The notes: generated by a model not told the origin, from the sequence alone. DNA of 64,000 nucleotides from Bacteroidota bacterium (GCA_947452905.1 CANGEP010000003.1:62001-126000); one strand, 5' to 3'. Positions 52,307-62,664 are shown, numbered from the stretch's first letter. Program-made: numbers and translations.

Positions 52307-54991
52307 ATGCGTAAAATTATATGTAGTTTTTTAATGGTGTTGCTGGTATTTTCTGCAGCATTTGCACAAAATATTCCTACCCCTTACTCACATTTTGGTT
52401 TTAATATTGGCGATAATTATCATCTTGCCACTTTTACTCAAACCGAAGCTTATTTTAAAAAATTAGCTGCAAGTTCTAATAAAGTAAAATTACAAGTGAT
52501 TGGCAAAACCGAAGAAGGACGCAATCAATATATGATGATTGTTTCCGATCCAGCGAATATTAAGCAATTAGAGAAGTATAAATCTATTTCTCAAAAGCTA
52601 GCGCATGCCGAAAATTTATCTAACGAAGAAGCTAAGCAATTAGCTAAAGAAGGTAAAGCCGTTGTATGGATTGATGGTGGCTTACACGCTACTGAAGTAA
52701 CAGGCATACATCAATTAATACAAACACTTTATACGGTTCTAACTAGAGAGGACGAGGAAACAAAACGTATTTTAAAATCTACCATTATTTTATTCGTACA
52801 TGCCAATCCTGATGGACAAGAACTTGTTTCTAATTGGTATATGCGTAATACAGATACATTAAAAAGAAGTACCGAAAATTTACCTCGTTTATATGAAAAA
52901 TATATTGGTCATGATAATAACCGAGATTTTTTCATGAATAATATGAGTGAGTCTAAAAACATGAGTCATCAATTGTATATAGAGTGGATGCCACAGGTAT
53001 TATATAATCATCATCAAACAGGTCCTCCTGGAACTGTTGTAGCAGGCCCTCCTTACAGAGACCCCTTTAATTATGTGTATGATCCATTATTAGTAACAGG
53101 CATTGATGCTTTAGGTGCTGCAATGAGTAGTCGTTTAAATGCCGAAGGCAAACCTGGTTATACCATGAAATCTGGATCGGTATATTCTACTTGGTGGAAT
53201 GGTGGGTTAAGAACTGCAGCCTATTATCATAATATTATTGGTTTATTAACGGAAATTATAGGCAACCCTACGCCTATGAACATTCCATTGGTACCACAAA
53301 GACTTATTCCTAATAGTGCTACTCCTTTTCCTATCACGCCTCAAAAATGGTATTTTAAAAATTCTATCGATTATTCTGTTTCATTAAATTATGGTGTACT
53401 TAATTATGCAGCTCGATATAAAGATGAACTCTTGTATAATATATATACGATGGGTAAAAATAGTATTGATGCCGGTAATAAAGATACTTGGACACTGTCT
53501 CCAAAAAAAGTTGAGTTATTAAATGAGACTTTTAAAAATGATAAAAAAGAAATTAAAGGAGATACTTTACCGGTAGAATATTTTGGTAAGATTTATAAAA
53601 AAGCAGAACTAAGAGATCCTCGTGGATATATTGTTACTGCCGATCAAACAACGACAGCTATTTCATTTATCAATATTTTAATTCATAGTGGTATTAAAGT
53701 ACAAAAAGCAACTACTTCATTTACGGTGGCTGGTAAAAACTATCCCGCAGGTTCTTATATTGTTAAAACCAATCAAGCATTTCGCCCCCATGTTTTAGAT
53801 ATGTTTGAGCCTCAAGATCATCCAAATGATTTTCAATATCCTGGAGGTCCTCCTGTTCGCCCTTACGATGCTGCCGGTTGGACGCCCGCATATACGATGG
53901 GCATTCAATTTGATAGAATCTTAGATAATTTTGAAGGGCCCTTTGAAACCATTGCTTACGGTGATATACAAAAACCAATTGGTAAAATAAATGCCGATAG
54001 CAAACAATTAGCAGGGTACAGTTTTTCTGCAAAAGACAATTCCTCCTACGTGGCAGTAAATGATTTATTAAAAGAAGGTGCTAGTATTTATAAAAACAAA
54101 GATCAATACTTTGTTAGTAGTGCAGATAAAATTACAGCAACGCTTCAAAAATTAAGTGCTGAGCAAGGTGTTGTGTTTACTGCGGCTGCTAAACCAACTG
54201 CTGCCCAAAAAATAGTGAAGCCTTTACGTATTGCTTTATGGGATAGATATGGTGGTTCTATGTCATCGGGTTGGGTGAGATGGATTTTTGAGCAATATCA
54301 TTTTCCGTTTGAACTTATTTATGCTAAACAAATTGACTCTGTTGATTTAAATAGCAAATATGATGTGATTGTTTTTGTGGAAGGTGCCATTCCTGCGCTA
54401 AGAGCAGAGCCTTCTCCATGGGAAGAGAAAGAACCTAAGGTAGATGATATACCAGCTAACTTACAATATATGTTAGGTAAGATTACAGTTCAAAAATCGA
54501 TTCCTGCTTTACAAAAATATTTAAATAATGGAGGACGTATTGTAACCATTGGTTCAAGTTCTAACTTAGTGTATCATTTAAATTTACCTGTACGCAATGC
54601 ACTAGTGGAAATGGTGAATGGAAAAGAGAGACCCCTACCTGGAGAGAAATTTTATATTCCAGGCTCTATTATGCAAGTGGGTGTTGATAATAATTTTACT
54701 CCCAACTGGGGAATGGAAAAAACGACCGATGTGTATTTTAGTGCAAGCCCTGTGTTTAAATTAACACCTGCTGCAATTGCATCAAAAGAACTTACACCCC
54801 TTGCCTGGTATGGTTCTGCCAATACTTTAAGAAGTGGTTGGGCATTTGGGCAAGCTTATTTACAAGACGGGGTAGCTGCTTTTGAAGCTAATGTTGGCAA
54901 AGGAAAATTATTTGTGTACGGTCCGGAAATTACCTTTAGAGGTCAAACTCATGCCAGCTATAAATTTTTAATGAATCAGTTGTATGAATAA
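52307..54991 (+). CDS. Secreted M14-family zinc carboxypeptidase, large form
   Basis: An 894-residue exported peptidase, signal peptide to SAAFAQ. The zinc site is LHATEVTG (His and Glu) with the third ligand in the LYNHHQTG block; HANPDGQELVSN and GHDNNRDFF give further M14 signatures. Beyond the catalytic domain (about 35-370) are a long insert and a C-terminal glutamine-amidotransferase-like fold (WDRYGGSMSSGWVRWIFE). The size and extra domain mark the large M14 subgroup of Bacteroidota. TATCTTTC at 52284-52291 may be its -7 element. It lies 23 bp before the aminotransferase gene. Confidence 0.9.
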   Translation: MRKIICSFLMVLLVFSAAFAQNIPTPYSHFGFNIGDNYHLATFTQTEAYFKKLAASSNKVKLQVIGKTEEGRNQYMMIVSDPANIKQLEKYKSISQKLAHAENLSNEEAKQLAKEGKAVVWIDGGLHATEVTGIHQLIQTLYTVLTREDEETKRILKSTIILFVHANPDGQELVSNWYMRNTDTLKRSTENLPRLYEKYIGHDNNRDFFMNNMSESKNMSHQLYIEWMPQVLYNHHQTGPPGTVVAGPPYRDPFNYVYDPLLVTGIDALGAAMSSRLNAEGKPGYTMKSGSVYSTWWNGGLRTAAYYHNIIGLLTEIIGNPTPMNIPLVPQRLIPNSATPFPITPQKWYFKNSIDYSVSLNYGVLNYAARYKDELLYNIYTMGKNSIDAGNKDTWTLSPKKVELLNETFKNDKKEIKGDTLPVEYFGKIYKKAELRDPRGYIVTADQTTTAISFINILIHSGIKVQKATTSFTVAGKNYPAGSYIVKTNQAFRPHVLDMFEPQDHPNDFQYPGGPPVRPYDAAGWTPAYTMGIQFDRILDNFEGPFETIAYGDIQKPIGKINADSKQLAGYSFSAKDNSSYVAVNDLLKEGASIYKNKDQYFVSSADKITATLQKLSAEQGVVFTAAAKPTAAQKIVKPLRIALWDRYGGSMSSGWVRWIFEQYHFPFELIYAKQIDSVDLNSKYDVIVFVEGAIPALRAEPSPWEEKEPKVDDIPANLQYMLGKITVQKSIPALQKYLNNGGRIVTIGSSSNLVYHLNLPVRNALVEMVNGKERPLPGEKFYIPGSIMQVGVDNNFTPNWGMEKTTDVYFSASPVFKLTPAAIASKELTPLAWYGSANTLRSGWAFGQAYLQDGVAAFEANVGKGKLFVYGPEITFRGQTHASYKFLMNQLYE

Positions 54992-55014
54992 TTCTTTTAA
55001 AAAAAGTTTTTAAT

Positions 55015-55839
55015 ATGAGTAATTATTGTTTCGCCAATCATAAAATTCAACCTATCGAAAATGCAGGTGTTCCTGTGTCGGATTTATTAGTGCAAAGAGG
55101 ATATGGCATTTTTGATTTTTTAAGAGTCGCTAATAATAAAGCAGTTTTTATAGAAGATCATTTAGATCGCTTTTTTAATTCTGCTTCCATCATGCGATTA
55201 ACTATTGAGCAATCGAGAGAAGATATTAAAACCATTGTGAAGGAGTTAATTGCCAAAAATAATATGCCTTATTCTGGATTGCGTTTAATTATTGCTGGTG
55301 GGGATGCGCCAGATGGCTATACGATCGAAAAGCCCCATCTCATTATTATACAAGCGCCACTTGCAAAACCATCTGAGCAATTACCCACTAACACATTAAA
55401 ATTAGTAAGCTATAATTATCAACGACAAATTCCCGAAGTGAAAACCACCGATTATTTAATGGCAGTATGGTTGCAGCCTTGGATGAAAGAAAATGGGGGA
55501 AATGATATTTTGTATCATAAAGATGGCTGGGTAAGTGAATGTCCAAGATCCAATTTTTTTATGCTTACCCAGGATAATGTTTTGGTGACTCCGGAGATAA
55601 ACATGTTAAAGGGTATTACCAGAAAAAATATTATTAAAGTGGCCAAACAAAACGGAATAGCCCTAGAAGAGCGAAAAATTAACATTAGTGAGTTTGTCAC
55701 CGCCAAAGAGGCCTTTATAAGCAGTTCCACCAAAAGAATCGTACCCGTTCATCAGATTGATGATACTTTAATAAAATCTGATTATTCCGATTCTTTTGCC
55801 CATAAAATTTATGATTTATTGCTTGCCTTAGAGAATTAA
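55015..55839 (+). CDS. Aminotransferase class IV (branched-chain / D-amino acid / aminodeoxychorismate lyase type)
   Basis: A 274-residue PLP fold-type IV enzyme. The opening RGYGIFDFLRVANNKAVFIE, the Lys in EVKTTDYLMAV (expected Schiff base), and VSECPRSNFFMLTQDNVLVTPE are family marks. Choice between IlvE, DAT and PabC cannot be made from the sequence seen. It is cytoplasmic and sits 23 bp after the M14 carboxypeptidase gene, which may mean use of amino acids released from peptides. Confidence 0.88.
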   Translation: MSNYCFANHKIQPIENAGVPVSDLLVQRGYGIFDFLRVANNKAVFIEDHLDRFFNSASIMRLTIEQSREDIKTIVKELIAKNNMPYSGLRLIIAGGDAPDGYTIEKPHLIIIQAPLAKPSEQLPTNTLKLVSYNYQRQIPEVKTTDYLMAVWLQPWMKENGGNDILYHKDGWVSECPRSNFFMLTQDNVLVTPEINMLKGITRKNIIKVAKQNGIALEERKINISEFVTAKEAFISSSTKRIVPVHQIDDTLIKSDYSDSFAHKIYDLLLALEN

Positions 55840-55975
55840 TTAAGTCATTTTTAATCAATTCCTTATACATTAATTTATTATATTATATATAATATTTGTA
55901 ATGCCATTGTGTAATTAAGCCTTTTTAGTTAATGAATTGTTAATCCAAACCTAGGTTTTTTAGCAAGTTTTAGTT

Positions 55976-55983
55976 TAATTTCG
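55976..55983 (+). promoter_or_regulatory. Possible -7 element of the Oar-like receptor gene
   Basis: TAATTTCG matches TAnnTTTG in seven of eight positions, 33 bp before the ATG at 56017. The 177-bp gap before the gene is AT-rich and shows no other clear element. Confidence 0.3.
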
Positions 55984-56016
55984 CACTTTAATATCAATTA
56001 ACAAATACCTCACAAA

Positions 56017-59000
56017 ATGAAAAGTGTTTTAAAACAAGCTTTGTCTCTACTGTTGGTTATTTTAATCTCTATTGTTAAAGTAAACGCACAAGAAACAACT
56101 GCTGAAATACAAGGTTTAATTACAGCAGGTAATGCAGGTGTTGCGGGTGCCACAATCACTGCTATTCACCAACCTACTGGAACTAAGTATGTAATTTCAA
56201 GTCGTACCGACGGTCGTTACAACTTAACCAACTTAAAAATTGGTGGACCTTACACGGTACAAGTAACTTATGTTGGTTACAAAACCGACAAGCAAGAGGA
56301 CATTACCTTGTTATTAGGTCAGTCTTACAAAGCAAACTTTAATTTACAAGAAGCTTCTAGCTCTTTAAAAGAAGTGGTGGTAACTGCCAATAAGCAGGAT
56401 AAAATTTTCAACAACGCTCGTACAGGTTCTCAAGAAACTTTTAGCAGAAACCAAATTACAAGCTTACCTACTATTTCTCGTTCTTACAAGGACATCATTA
56501 AATTAACGCCTACTTATAGTGGTGGTTCATTTGGTGGTCAAAGCACACAGTTAAATAATATTACTATTGATGGTGCTAACTTTAATAACTCTTTTGGATT
56601 AGCTGGTGATATTGGTGGTCAAACAGGAGCCAATGCGGTTTCTTTAGATGCGATCGAGCAAATTCAAGTAAACACTTCTCCATTTGATGTAAAGAATGGT
56701 GGTTTCGTTGGAGGTGGTGTTAACTCAGTAACAAGAAGTGGTACTAACCAAAGTACTGGTTCGGTATATACTTTCTTAAAAAATAAAGATTGGCAAGGGT
56801 ATGAAGTAAACGCTGCTCCTTACACAATCACTGTTCCTAAGCAAGATTATTCTTATGATTTAAAAGGATTCACTGCAGGTGGAGCCATCATTAAAAATAA
56901 ATTATTCTTCTTTGTTAACGGTGAGCAAGAAGCTACTACCACTCCAGGTACCACTTGGAGAGCATCTACTGCTAGCAGCCCTGCAAACGGAACAACTATT
57001 TCTGCTGCAAATGCCGACTCTTTAACAGCTTTAGCTAATTTCTTAAAATCTAAGTATAGTTACGATCCAGGTGCTTTCCAAGGATACTCTTATGTATCTC
57101 AATCAAAGCGTTTAGCTGCTAAGATTGATTGGAATATTGACGAGAACAATACTTTCACACTTAAGTATAACTACTTAGCTTCTTCTAACCAAATACCTCC
57201 TTCTAACTCAGGTTCGGTATCTACAAGACAAGCAGGTGCTACAGCAATGCCTTTCTTTGGTGCAGGTTATGAAATTAATAATAACGCCCATGTATTTATT
57301 GCTGAGTTAAACACAAAGTTGAGTAACCGAATGAGTAATAAATTACAAGTTGGATACACTGCTTTAAGAGATTTCAGAAATGCTTTAACGAGCAAAGAAT
57401 TTCCATTGGTGGATATCTTAGATGGTAATGGTAAGCCATTTACCTCATTTGGTTATGAGCAATATACTTATGGTAATAAATTAAATACCGACGTTTATCA
57501 ATTAAATGATAACTTAACAATTTACGCAGGTAAACACGAACTTACTTTAGGTACACAAACTTCATTTAAAAAATATTTAAATGGTTTCTCACCATCATAT
57601 GAAGGTGTATTCCGTTTTAATAGCTTACAAGATTTTTATAATTCAGCCAATGGTTTAGGTACAAAAGCTGCCGTGTATAACTTATCTTATACTTTAGGTG
57701 GTGGTGCTTTCCCGTTAGTAGGACCTAAAGATTTTGAAGCAGGTTTTTATGTTCAAGATAAATACAGAGCTAATGATAAATTAACGATTACTTATGGTGT
57801 TCGTTTTGATTACTCTAAGTTCTACAACACTTTCTTATACAACCCAGTAGTAGATACTTTAACGCACTTCTACAATGGAACACACTTAAATACTGGTTCT
57901 GCGCCAACAGCTGCTGTACAAGTTTCTCCAAGAATTGGATTTAACTATGATGCTTATGGTGATCAAACTTTACAAATCCGTGGTGGTATTGGTTTATTCC
58001 AAGGAGCACCTCCTTTTGTATGGATCTCTAACCAAGCTTCTAACTCTGGTATGGCTTTGTTTGGATCATTCACCAACAACAACACGAACGTATTTAATCC
58101 AGACGTAAATGCTTACCGCCCATCAGCTACTGGTGGTTTAAGTAGCTCTTACTCTGTAAATGCTACCGATCCAAACTATAAATTCCCTCATGTATTAAAA
58201 TCTACTATCGCTGCTGATAAAAAATTAGGCAACGGTTGGACACTTACTGCAGAAGGAACTTACACTAAGCAATTAAATGCTTCAGTATTCCAAAACGCTG
58301 CATTACCTTCTACAGGTTTAATTCGTTTAGCGGATGGTCGTTGGAGATTCCCTTATACTTCATCTTATCCTTATCAAGGGAAGCAAATGGGAGGAACTGC
58401 TGTAGCTTCAGCTGCTAACCCAACTATCGCTGATGCCATTTACATGACAAATTCAAGTGCGGGTTATGCTTGGACAGGTACTTTACAAATTCAAAAAATT
58501 ACTAGAAACTTTATTTTCACTGCAGCTTACACAAGACAAGAAGCTAAAGATGCAGCTGTAAGTGGTTCTACTGCTAAAACAATGTGGGGATCTAAAGTAA
58601 CTTCTGATAATCCTAACGATTTCACTATCGGATATTCTAATAACTACTTACCTCACAGAATTATTGCGAGCGTAGTGTATAAGAAAGAATTTATCAAAGA
58701 CGCCTTAAGTTCAGTAGGTTTAGTATATGAAGGACAACCAAATGGTTCTAGTTCTTATTATGTACAAGGTGACGTAAACGGAGATGGTATTACTTATAAC
58801 GACTTAATGTTTGTTCCTAAGGATCCTTCTCAAATTAAGTTAATTAACTCTTCTGCAGTAGGTGGTGTTGCTGATACAAGAAATGGCAACGAATTATGGA
58901 ATCAATTAGATGCCTTTATCAGAAATAGCCCTTACTTAAATTCACGCAGAGGTCAGTTTACAGAAAGAAACGCTTATGTATTACCTTGGACGCATAAATT

Positions 59001-59304
59001 AGATTTAAACTTTACTCAAGATTATAAATTTACTTACGGTAAAACTAAACACACTTTACGTTTCACTGCTGATATTTATAACTTCACTAACTTGTTAAAT
59101 AAAGATTGGGGTGTGTATTATATTCCAACTACTACTACTCCATTGGTATTTAGTAAAATTGATACAGATGGTAAAACACCTATCTATCAGTTTAACTACT
59201 TAGATGGTGCTAATAAGTTACCATATACAAGAGCTGAAAAGCCTTCACCAGGTATAGGTTCTCGTTACCAAATTCAATTAGGTGTTAGATACATATTTAA
59301 TTAG
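56017..59304 (+). CDS. Oar-like TonB-dependent receptor with carboxypeptidase-regulatory domain
   Basis: A 1095-residue outer-membrane protein: signal peptide to KVNAQE; a beta-sandwich regulatory domain (about 28-110, GNAGVAGATITAIHQPTGTKY); plug domain (LKEVVVTANKQDKIFNNARTG, ITIDGANFNNSFG); then a large beta-barrel ending in IQLGVRYIFN with a C-terminal aromatic-rich strand. Unlike the SusC protein it has no SusD partner and looks like the Oar/OmpA-related group. Monocistronic, with a strong terminator. Confidence 0.9.
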   Translation: MKSVLKQALSLLLVILISIVKVNAQETTAEIQGLITAGNAGVAGATITAIHQPTGTKYVISSRTDGRYNLTNLKIGGPYTVQVTYVGYKTDKQEDITLLLGQSYKANFNLQEASSSLKEVVVTANKQDKIFNNARTGSQETFSRNQITSLPTISRSYKDIIKLTPTYSGGSFGGQSTQLNNITIDGANFNNSFGLAGDIGGQTGANAVSLDAIEQIQVNTSPFDVKNGGFVGGGVNSVTRSGTNQSTGSVYTFLKNKDWQGYEVNAAPYTITVPKQDYSYDLKGFTAGGAIIKNKLFFFVNGEQEATTTPGTTWRASTASSPANGTTISAANADSLTALANFLKSKYSYDPGAFQGYSYVSQSKRLAAKIDWNIDENNTFTLKYNYLASSNQIPPSNSGSVSTRQAGATAMPFFGAGYEINNNAHVFIAELNTKLSNRMSNKLQVGYTALRDFRNALTSKEFPLVDILDGNGKPFTSFGYEQYTYGNKLNTDVYQLNDNLTIYAGKHELTLGTQTSFKKYLNGFSPSYEGVFRFNSLQDFYNSANGLGTKAAVYNLSYTLGGGAFPLVGPKDFEAGFYVQDKYRANDKLTITYGVRFDYSKFYNTFLYNPVVDTLTHFYNGTHLNTGSAPTAAVQVSPRIGFNYDAYGDQTLQIRGGIGLFQGAPPFVWISNQASNSGMALFGSFTNNNTNVFNPDVNAYRPSATGGLSSSYSVNATDPNYKFPHVLKSTIAADKKLGNGWTLTAEGTYTKQLNASVFQNAALPSTGLIRLADGRWRFPYTSSYPYQGKQMGGTAVASAANPTIADAIYMTNSSAGYAWTGTLQIQKITRNFIFTAAYTRQEAKDAAVSGSTAKTMWGSKVTSDNPNDFTIGYSNNYLPHRIIASVVYKKEFIKDALSSVGLVYEGQPNGSSSYYVQGDVNGDGITYNDLMFVPKDPSQIKLINSSAVGGVADTRNGNELWNQLDAFIRNSPYLNSRRGQFTERNAYVLPWTHKLDLNFTQDYKFTYGKTKHTLRFTADIYNFTNLLNKDWGVYYIPTTTTPLVFSKIDTDGKTPIYQFNYLDGANKLPYTRAEKPSPGIGSRYQIQLGVRYIFN

Positions 59305-59321
59305 TACTAACTAACTATACT

Positions 59322-59351
59322 AAAAAGCCCTCCAATTTGGAGGGCTTTTTT
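59322..59351 (+). terminator. Terminator of the Oar-like receptor gene
   Basis: AAAAAGCCCTCCA and TGGAGGGCTTTTT form a strong stem around a short loop, with an extended T-run. Its A-rich left flank means it may also act on the minus strand for the convergent DUF1080 gene. Confidence 0.9.
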
Positions 59352-59379
59352 ATGCAATCAATATTTTACATCTCTAAGA

Positions 59380-61362
59380 TTAGATTCTTTTAACTCTCAT
59401 GTTTTTAAATCTAACCACATCTCCATGACCTAAGAAACCCAAATGTCCTGTTTTATTTAATAAACCAGGGTGTTCTTTATGGTCCATGGTTCCATTTTTA
59501 GAAGCGGCTGCATAATCTCCATCTACAATTACTACACCGTTTAGTACTACTTTAATCTTAGTTCCTTTAACAGTAATCTCTTCGCTATTCCATTCACCAG
59601 TTGGTTTTAAATAACCTCTTTTAGCGGGTATAACACCATATACAGAACCATGGTATTGATAAGGTTGTAAATTAGCGTAGACAGGATGTTCACTATCTAA
59701 TACCTGTACTTCCATACCTACATAGGCAGCGTCTCCTTCAAGTGGTGCATGCACACCAATACCATTATTAGCACCAGGTGTTAACTGAAATTCGAAACGG
59801 TATATAAAGTCACTAAACTCTTCTTTGGTATATAAATTACCTCCCGATCCATTCTCGGGGCTCACAACTAAAGCACCTTCTTGAATTAAATAACCGGTAG
59901 TATTTCCTGTCCATGCATCTAGATTGGAACCATCAAACAATACACTAAAACCCTCCTTGCTTTCTTGTTCATTTAATTTCACAGGCTCAGCTGTAGGCAA
60001 TTCTCTTAGATAAATATTTCGATAAGAAACAAAAGTGCCGTGAGCTTGTAATTCAATTTGTTCTTTTACAAATAAAGGTAAGCTTCGATCCCAATAGTTT
60101 TCTAAACCAATATTATCTGTAACTAAAATGCCATTTAAATACACCGTTACTTTATCGCCTTTCATGATTATATGAAAGTTGTTCCATTCGCCTATTTTAT
60201 TATCCGCAACTACTAAAGGTTTGCTTACATTTTTTTGATTGTTGTATAATCCTCCACTACCCACTTGTGCACCTACTTCTCGGCGGCTAGTATCCCATAT
60301 TTGTACTTGTGGGGTACCTCTTAAATAAATACCAGCATCGCCTTTTTCTTGTATGCGCCAATCCACATACATCTCCATATCTCCATATTGCTTTACCGTA
60401 GCTAGGTTTTCACCATGTAAATTTCCAGTAAAGTTTAAAAGGCCATCTTGTACTACCCAATCCTCTCTCATTTTATTATCTGCCTTCATTTGTGCTGCAG
60501 CTAATGCGGAATCACTCATTTTAGCTCTTGCAATCGGATTGGCAACCAAACCCTTCCAACCACTTAAATCCTTGCCATTAAATAAAGAAACAAAACCATA
60601 ATCATAAGGCATTTTTTTTAGATGTGCTTTTAAAGAAGTGACCAACAATGCGCTATCCTCACCGTGAATAAGAGACATTGCTTTTGCTAAGGCAGTACGA
60701 ACTTCTGCTCCTCTTATACTAGCATCATTTAAGGCTAATTTAGCAAGAACGCTTGCTGCATTATTACTTACTGTTTCGTCTTCTAAAAATTTAGCTACTA
60801 ACATAAAGCTATTAATACCTGAAATTTTACTTGCTTGCCAAATTATATTTTTTCTCTCTATAGGGTTGGTTGGTTTTTCTAATTTCTTTTGTAAGTCTAA
60901 TAATAACTGAGTGCCATTGGGATTATAGGTATATGCCTTACCACTACCTAATTCCTGTTTAGGAATTGTTAATTGCAATCTTTCTTTTACATAACTGTCA
61001 CTATTTAATAACTTGAGTTCTTCTGCTATTAAAATTTTTGCATATTCCGATTTTGCTCTTTTGCCTTGCTTGGTGAGAAATTTTACAAAAGCTCCTTTAG
61101 TAATGGGCTCGAGGGCAACTTTATTTACATAGGCGTGTAAAGCATAACTCGCTTTTATTTTAGTACTTGTATCTTCTAATAAAGTAAAAAAGCTTTTCCA
61201 ATCTTTGTTTTTCCAACCACTCATTGCTTCTAATGCAGCACTAGCCTCGCTAGTATGTTGATAAGGAAAAACAGCCAATACCTCATTTACTTTTTGGTTA
61301 CTCTGTGAAAAACCTTTTACTGTAACAAGTATTATTAAAAAAGAGATAAATAATTTTTTCAT
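59380..61362 (-). CDS. Secreted protein with two DUF1080 (3-keto-disaccharide hydrolase-type) domains
   Basis: About 660 residues, started at ATG 61362 (MKKLFISFLIILV, a good signal peptide); ATG 61380 six codons earlier is possible. A helical HEAT-like region (about 25-255) is followed by two DUF1080 jelly-roll domains, opening FVSLFNGKDLSGWKG (about 256) and FSVLFDGSNLDAWTG (about 471). Some members of this domain family cleave 3-keto-glycosides made by Gfo/Idh oxidoreductases. Such an enzyme is encoded just upstream (61399-62664, 36 bp before this start), so the pair is a likely functional unit. Confidence 0.88.
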   Translation of the reverse strand: MKKLFISFLIILVTVKGFSQSNQKVNEVLAVFPYQHTSEASAALEAMSGWKNKDWKSFFTLLEDTSTKIKASYALHAYVNKVALEPITKGAFVKFLTKQGKRAKSEYAKILIAEELKLLNSDSYVKERLQLTIPKQELGSGKAYTYNPNGTQLLLDLQKKLEKPTNPIERKNIIWQASKISGINSFMLVAKFLEDETVSNNAASVLAKLALNDASIRGAEVRTALAKAMSLIHGEDSALLVTSLKAHLKKMPYDYGFVSLFNGKDLSGWKGLVANPIARAKMSDSALAAAQMKADNKMREDWVVQDGLLNFTGNLHGENLATVKQYGDMEMYVDWRIQEKGDAGIYLRGTPQVQIWDTSRREVGAQVGSGGLYNNQKNVSKPLVVADNKIGEWNNFHIIMKGDKVTVYLNGILVTDNIGLENYWDRSLPLFVKEQIELQAHGTFVSYRNIYLRELPTAEPVKLNEQESKEGFSVLFDGSNLDAWTGNTTGYLIQEGALVVSPENGSGGNLYTKEEFSDFIYRFEFQLTPGANNGIGVHAPLEGDAAYVGMEVQVLDSEHPVYANLQPYQYHGSVYGVIPAKRGYLKPTGEWNSEEITVKGTKIKVVLNGVVIVDGDYAAASKNGTMDHKEHPGLLNKTGHLGFLGHGDVVRFKNMRVKRI

Positions 61363-61398
61363 TGGTATAATTTTCGTCATAATTTTTCTTGAATAATT

Positions 61399-62664
61399 TT
61401 ATATTGTCCAGGGGCCTCTCATAGGAGGATTAATTAAATAATTAGCTTCGGTATCATTTACAAACTCTTCTTTTAATGGATCAAATTTTAAGGTGCGACC
61501 TAATTGTAAAGCAATCTTTCCCATATTAATTAAGGTACAAGATTTAAAACCATTTTGTTCATTAAGTGCAAATGGTGTGCGATACTTTACACTTTCTAAA
61601 AAATTTGTTACCTGAGGTGCCGGGTCGGGCATCATGGCTAATTTTTCTTTTAAATTGGGAATCGTGGATTTAAAACCTGCAAATAATTTTCCATTGGGCC
61701 CTTCTATATAAGCGGCATTAGGATCTTTGGCTTCACCATCTAAAATAATTTTGCAACCATCTTCATAAGTGTAGGTTATTTTTCTAAATGTACCACAGGC
61801 ATCTGGATGTTGTTGTTCGGCGTCCACTTCTACTTTAATTGGACTGGTATGATCCTTGCCTAAAAAATATTGGATAGGATCCAAATAGTGTTGACCCATA
61901 TCTCCTAAACCGCCTCCATCGTAATCCCAGTAACCTCTAAAAGTTTGATGCGTGCGATGAACGTGGTAAGGCTTATAGGGAGCGGGTCCTAGCCAGCGAT
62001 CATAATCTAAGGTATCAGGTACCACTTGTGGTTCTAAATTGGTTTTACCAACCCAATAAAATTTCCAATCGAATCCAGTAGTCTTACTTACTGTAACTGT
62101 TAATGGCCATCCCAATAAACCACTCTCTACTAATTTTTTAATTGGTTTCACTGTTGTGTTCATGCCATAAAAATTATCTTCGAATCGGAACCAAGTATTT
62201 AATCGAAACATTCGACCATATTGAGATACTGCTTCTCTCACAATTTTTCCTTCACCAATGGTTCTGGTCATAGGTTTTTCACACCATATATCTTTCCCTG
62301 CCTTGGCTGCATCTACTGACATTATACCATGCCAATGGGGAGGTGTAGCAATATGTACAATATCCACCTCTGGTAAATTCACTAATTCTCTGTGATCGTG
62401 AAATGTTTTAACACCACCCCCAATTTTATCGGCTACCTCTTTTAAATGAATTTTATCTACATCACATATGGCTACTACTCGAGTGCCAGCATAAGGAATA
62501 TGACCACGGCCCATGCCACCTACACCAATTATACCTTTTGTGAGTTGATCACTGGGGGCCAAAAATCCTCGGCCTAATACATGACGAGGCACAATAGAAA
62601 TACCTGCCAATAATGTTGTTGCATTTTGTAAAAATTTTCTTCTTGAATTATTTTTTATAGCCAT
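61399..62664 (-). CDS. Tat-exported Gfo/Idh/MocA-family oxidoreductase, partner of the DUF1080 protein
   Basis: A 421-residue periplasmic oxidoreductase with a twin-arginine signal (NSRRKFLQ then LLAGISIVP). Rossmann motif GIIGVGGMGRGHIPY; IATPPHWHGIMSVDAAKAGKDIW and CEKPMT complete the family signature; a GGGLGDMGQHYLDP segment lies in the substrate domain. With the DUF1080 protein it is likely to oxidise a glycoside at C3 before hydrolysis. It is divergent from the VIT transporter gene. Confidence 0.9.
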   Translation of the reverse strand: MAIKNNSRRKFLQNATTLLAGISIVPRHVLGRGFLAPSDQLTKGIIGVGGMGRGHIPYAGTRVVAICDVDKIHLKEVADKIGGGVKTFHDHRELVNLPEVDIVHIATPPHWHGIMSVDAAKAGKDIWCEKPMTRTIGEGKIVREAVSQYGRMFRLNTWFRFEDNFYGMNTTVKPIKKLVESGLLGWPLTVTVSKTTGFDWKFYWVGKTNLEPQVVPDTLDYDRWLGPAPYKPYHVHRTHQTFRGYWDYDGGGLGDMGQHYLDPIQYFLGKDHTSPIKVEVDAEQQHPDACGTFRKITYTYEDGCKIILDGEAKDPNAAYIEGPNGKLFAGFKSTIPNLKEKLAMMPDPAPQVTNFLESVKYRTPFALNEQNGFKSCTLINMGKIALQLGRTLKFDPLKEEFVNDTEANYLINPPMRGPWTI

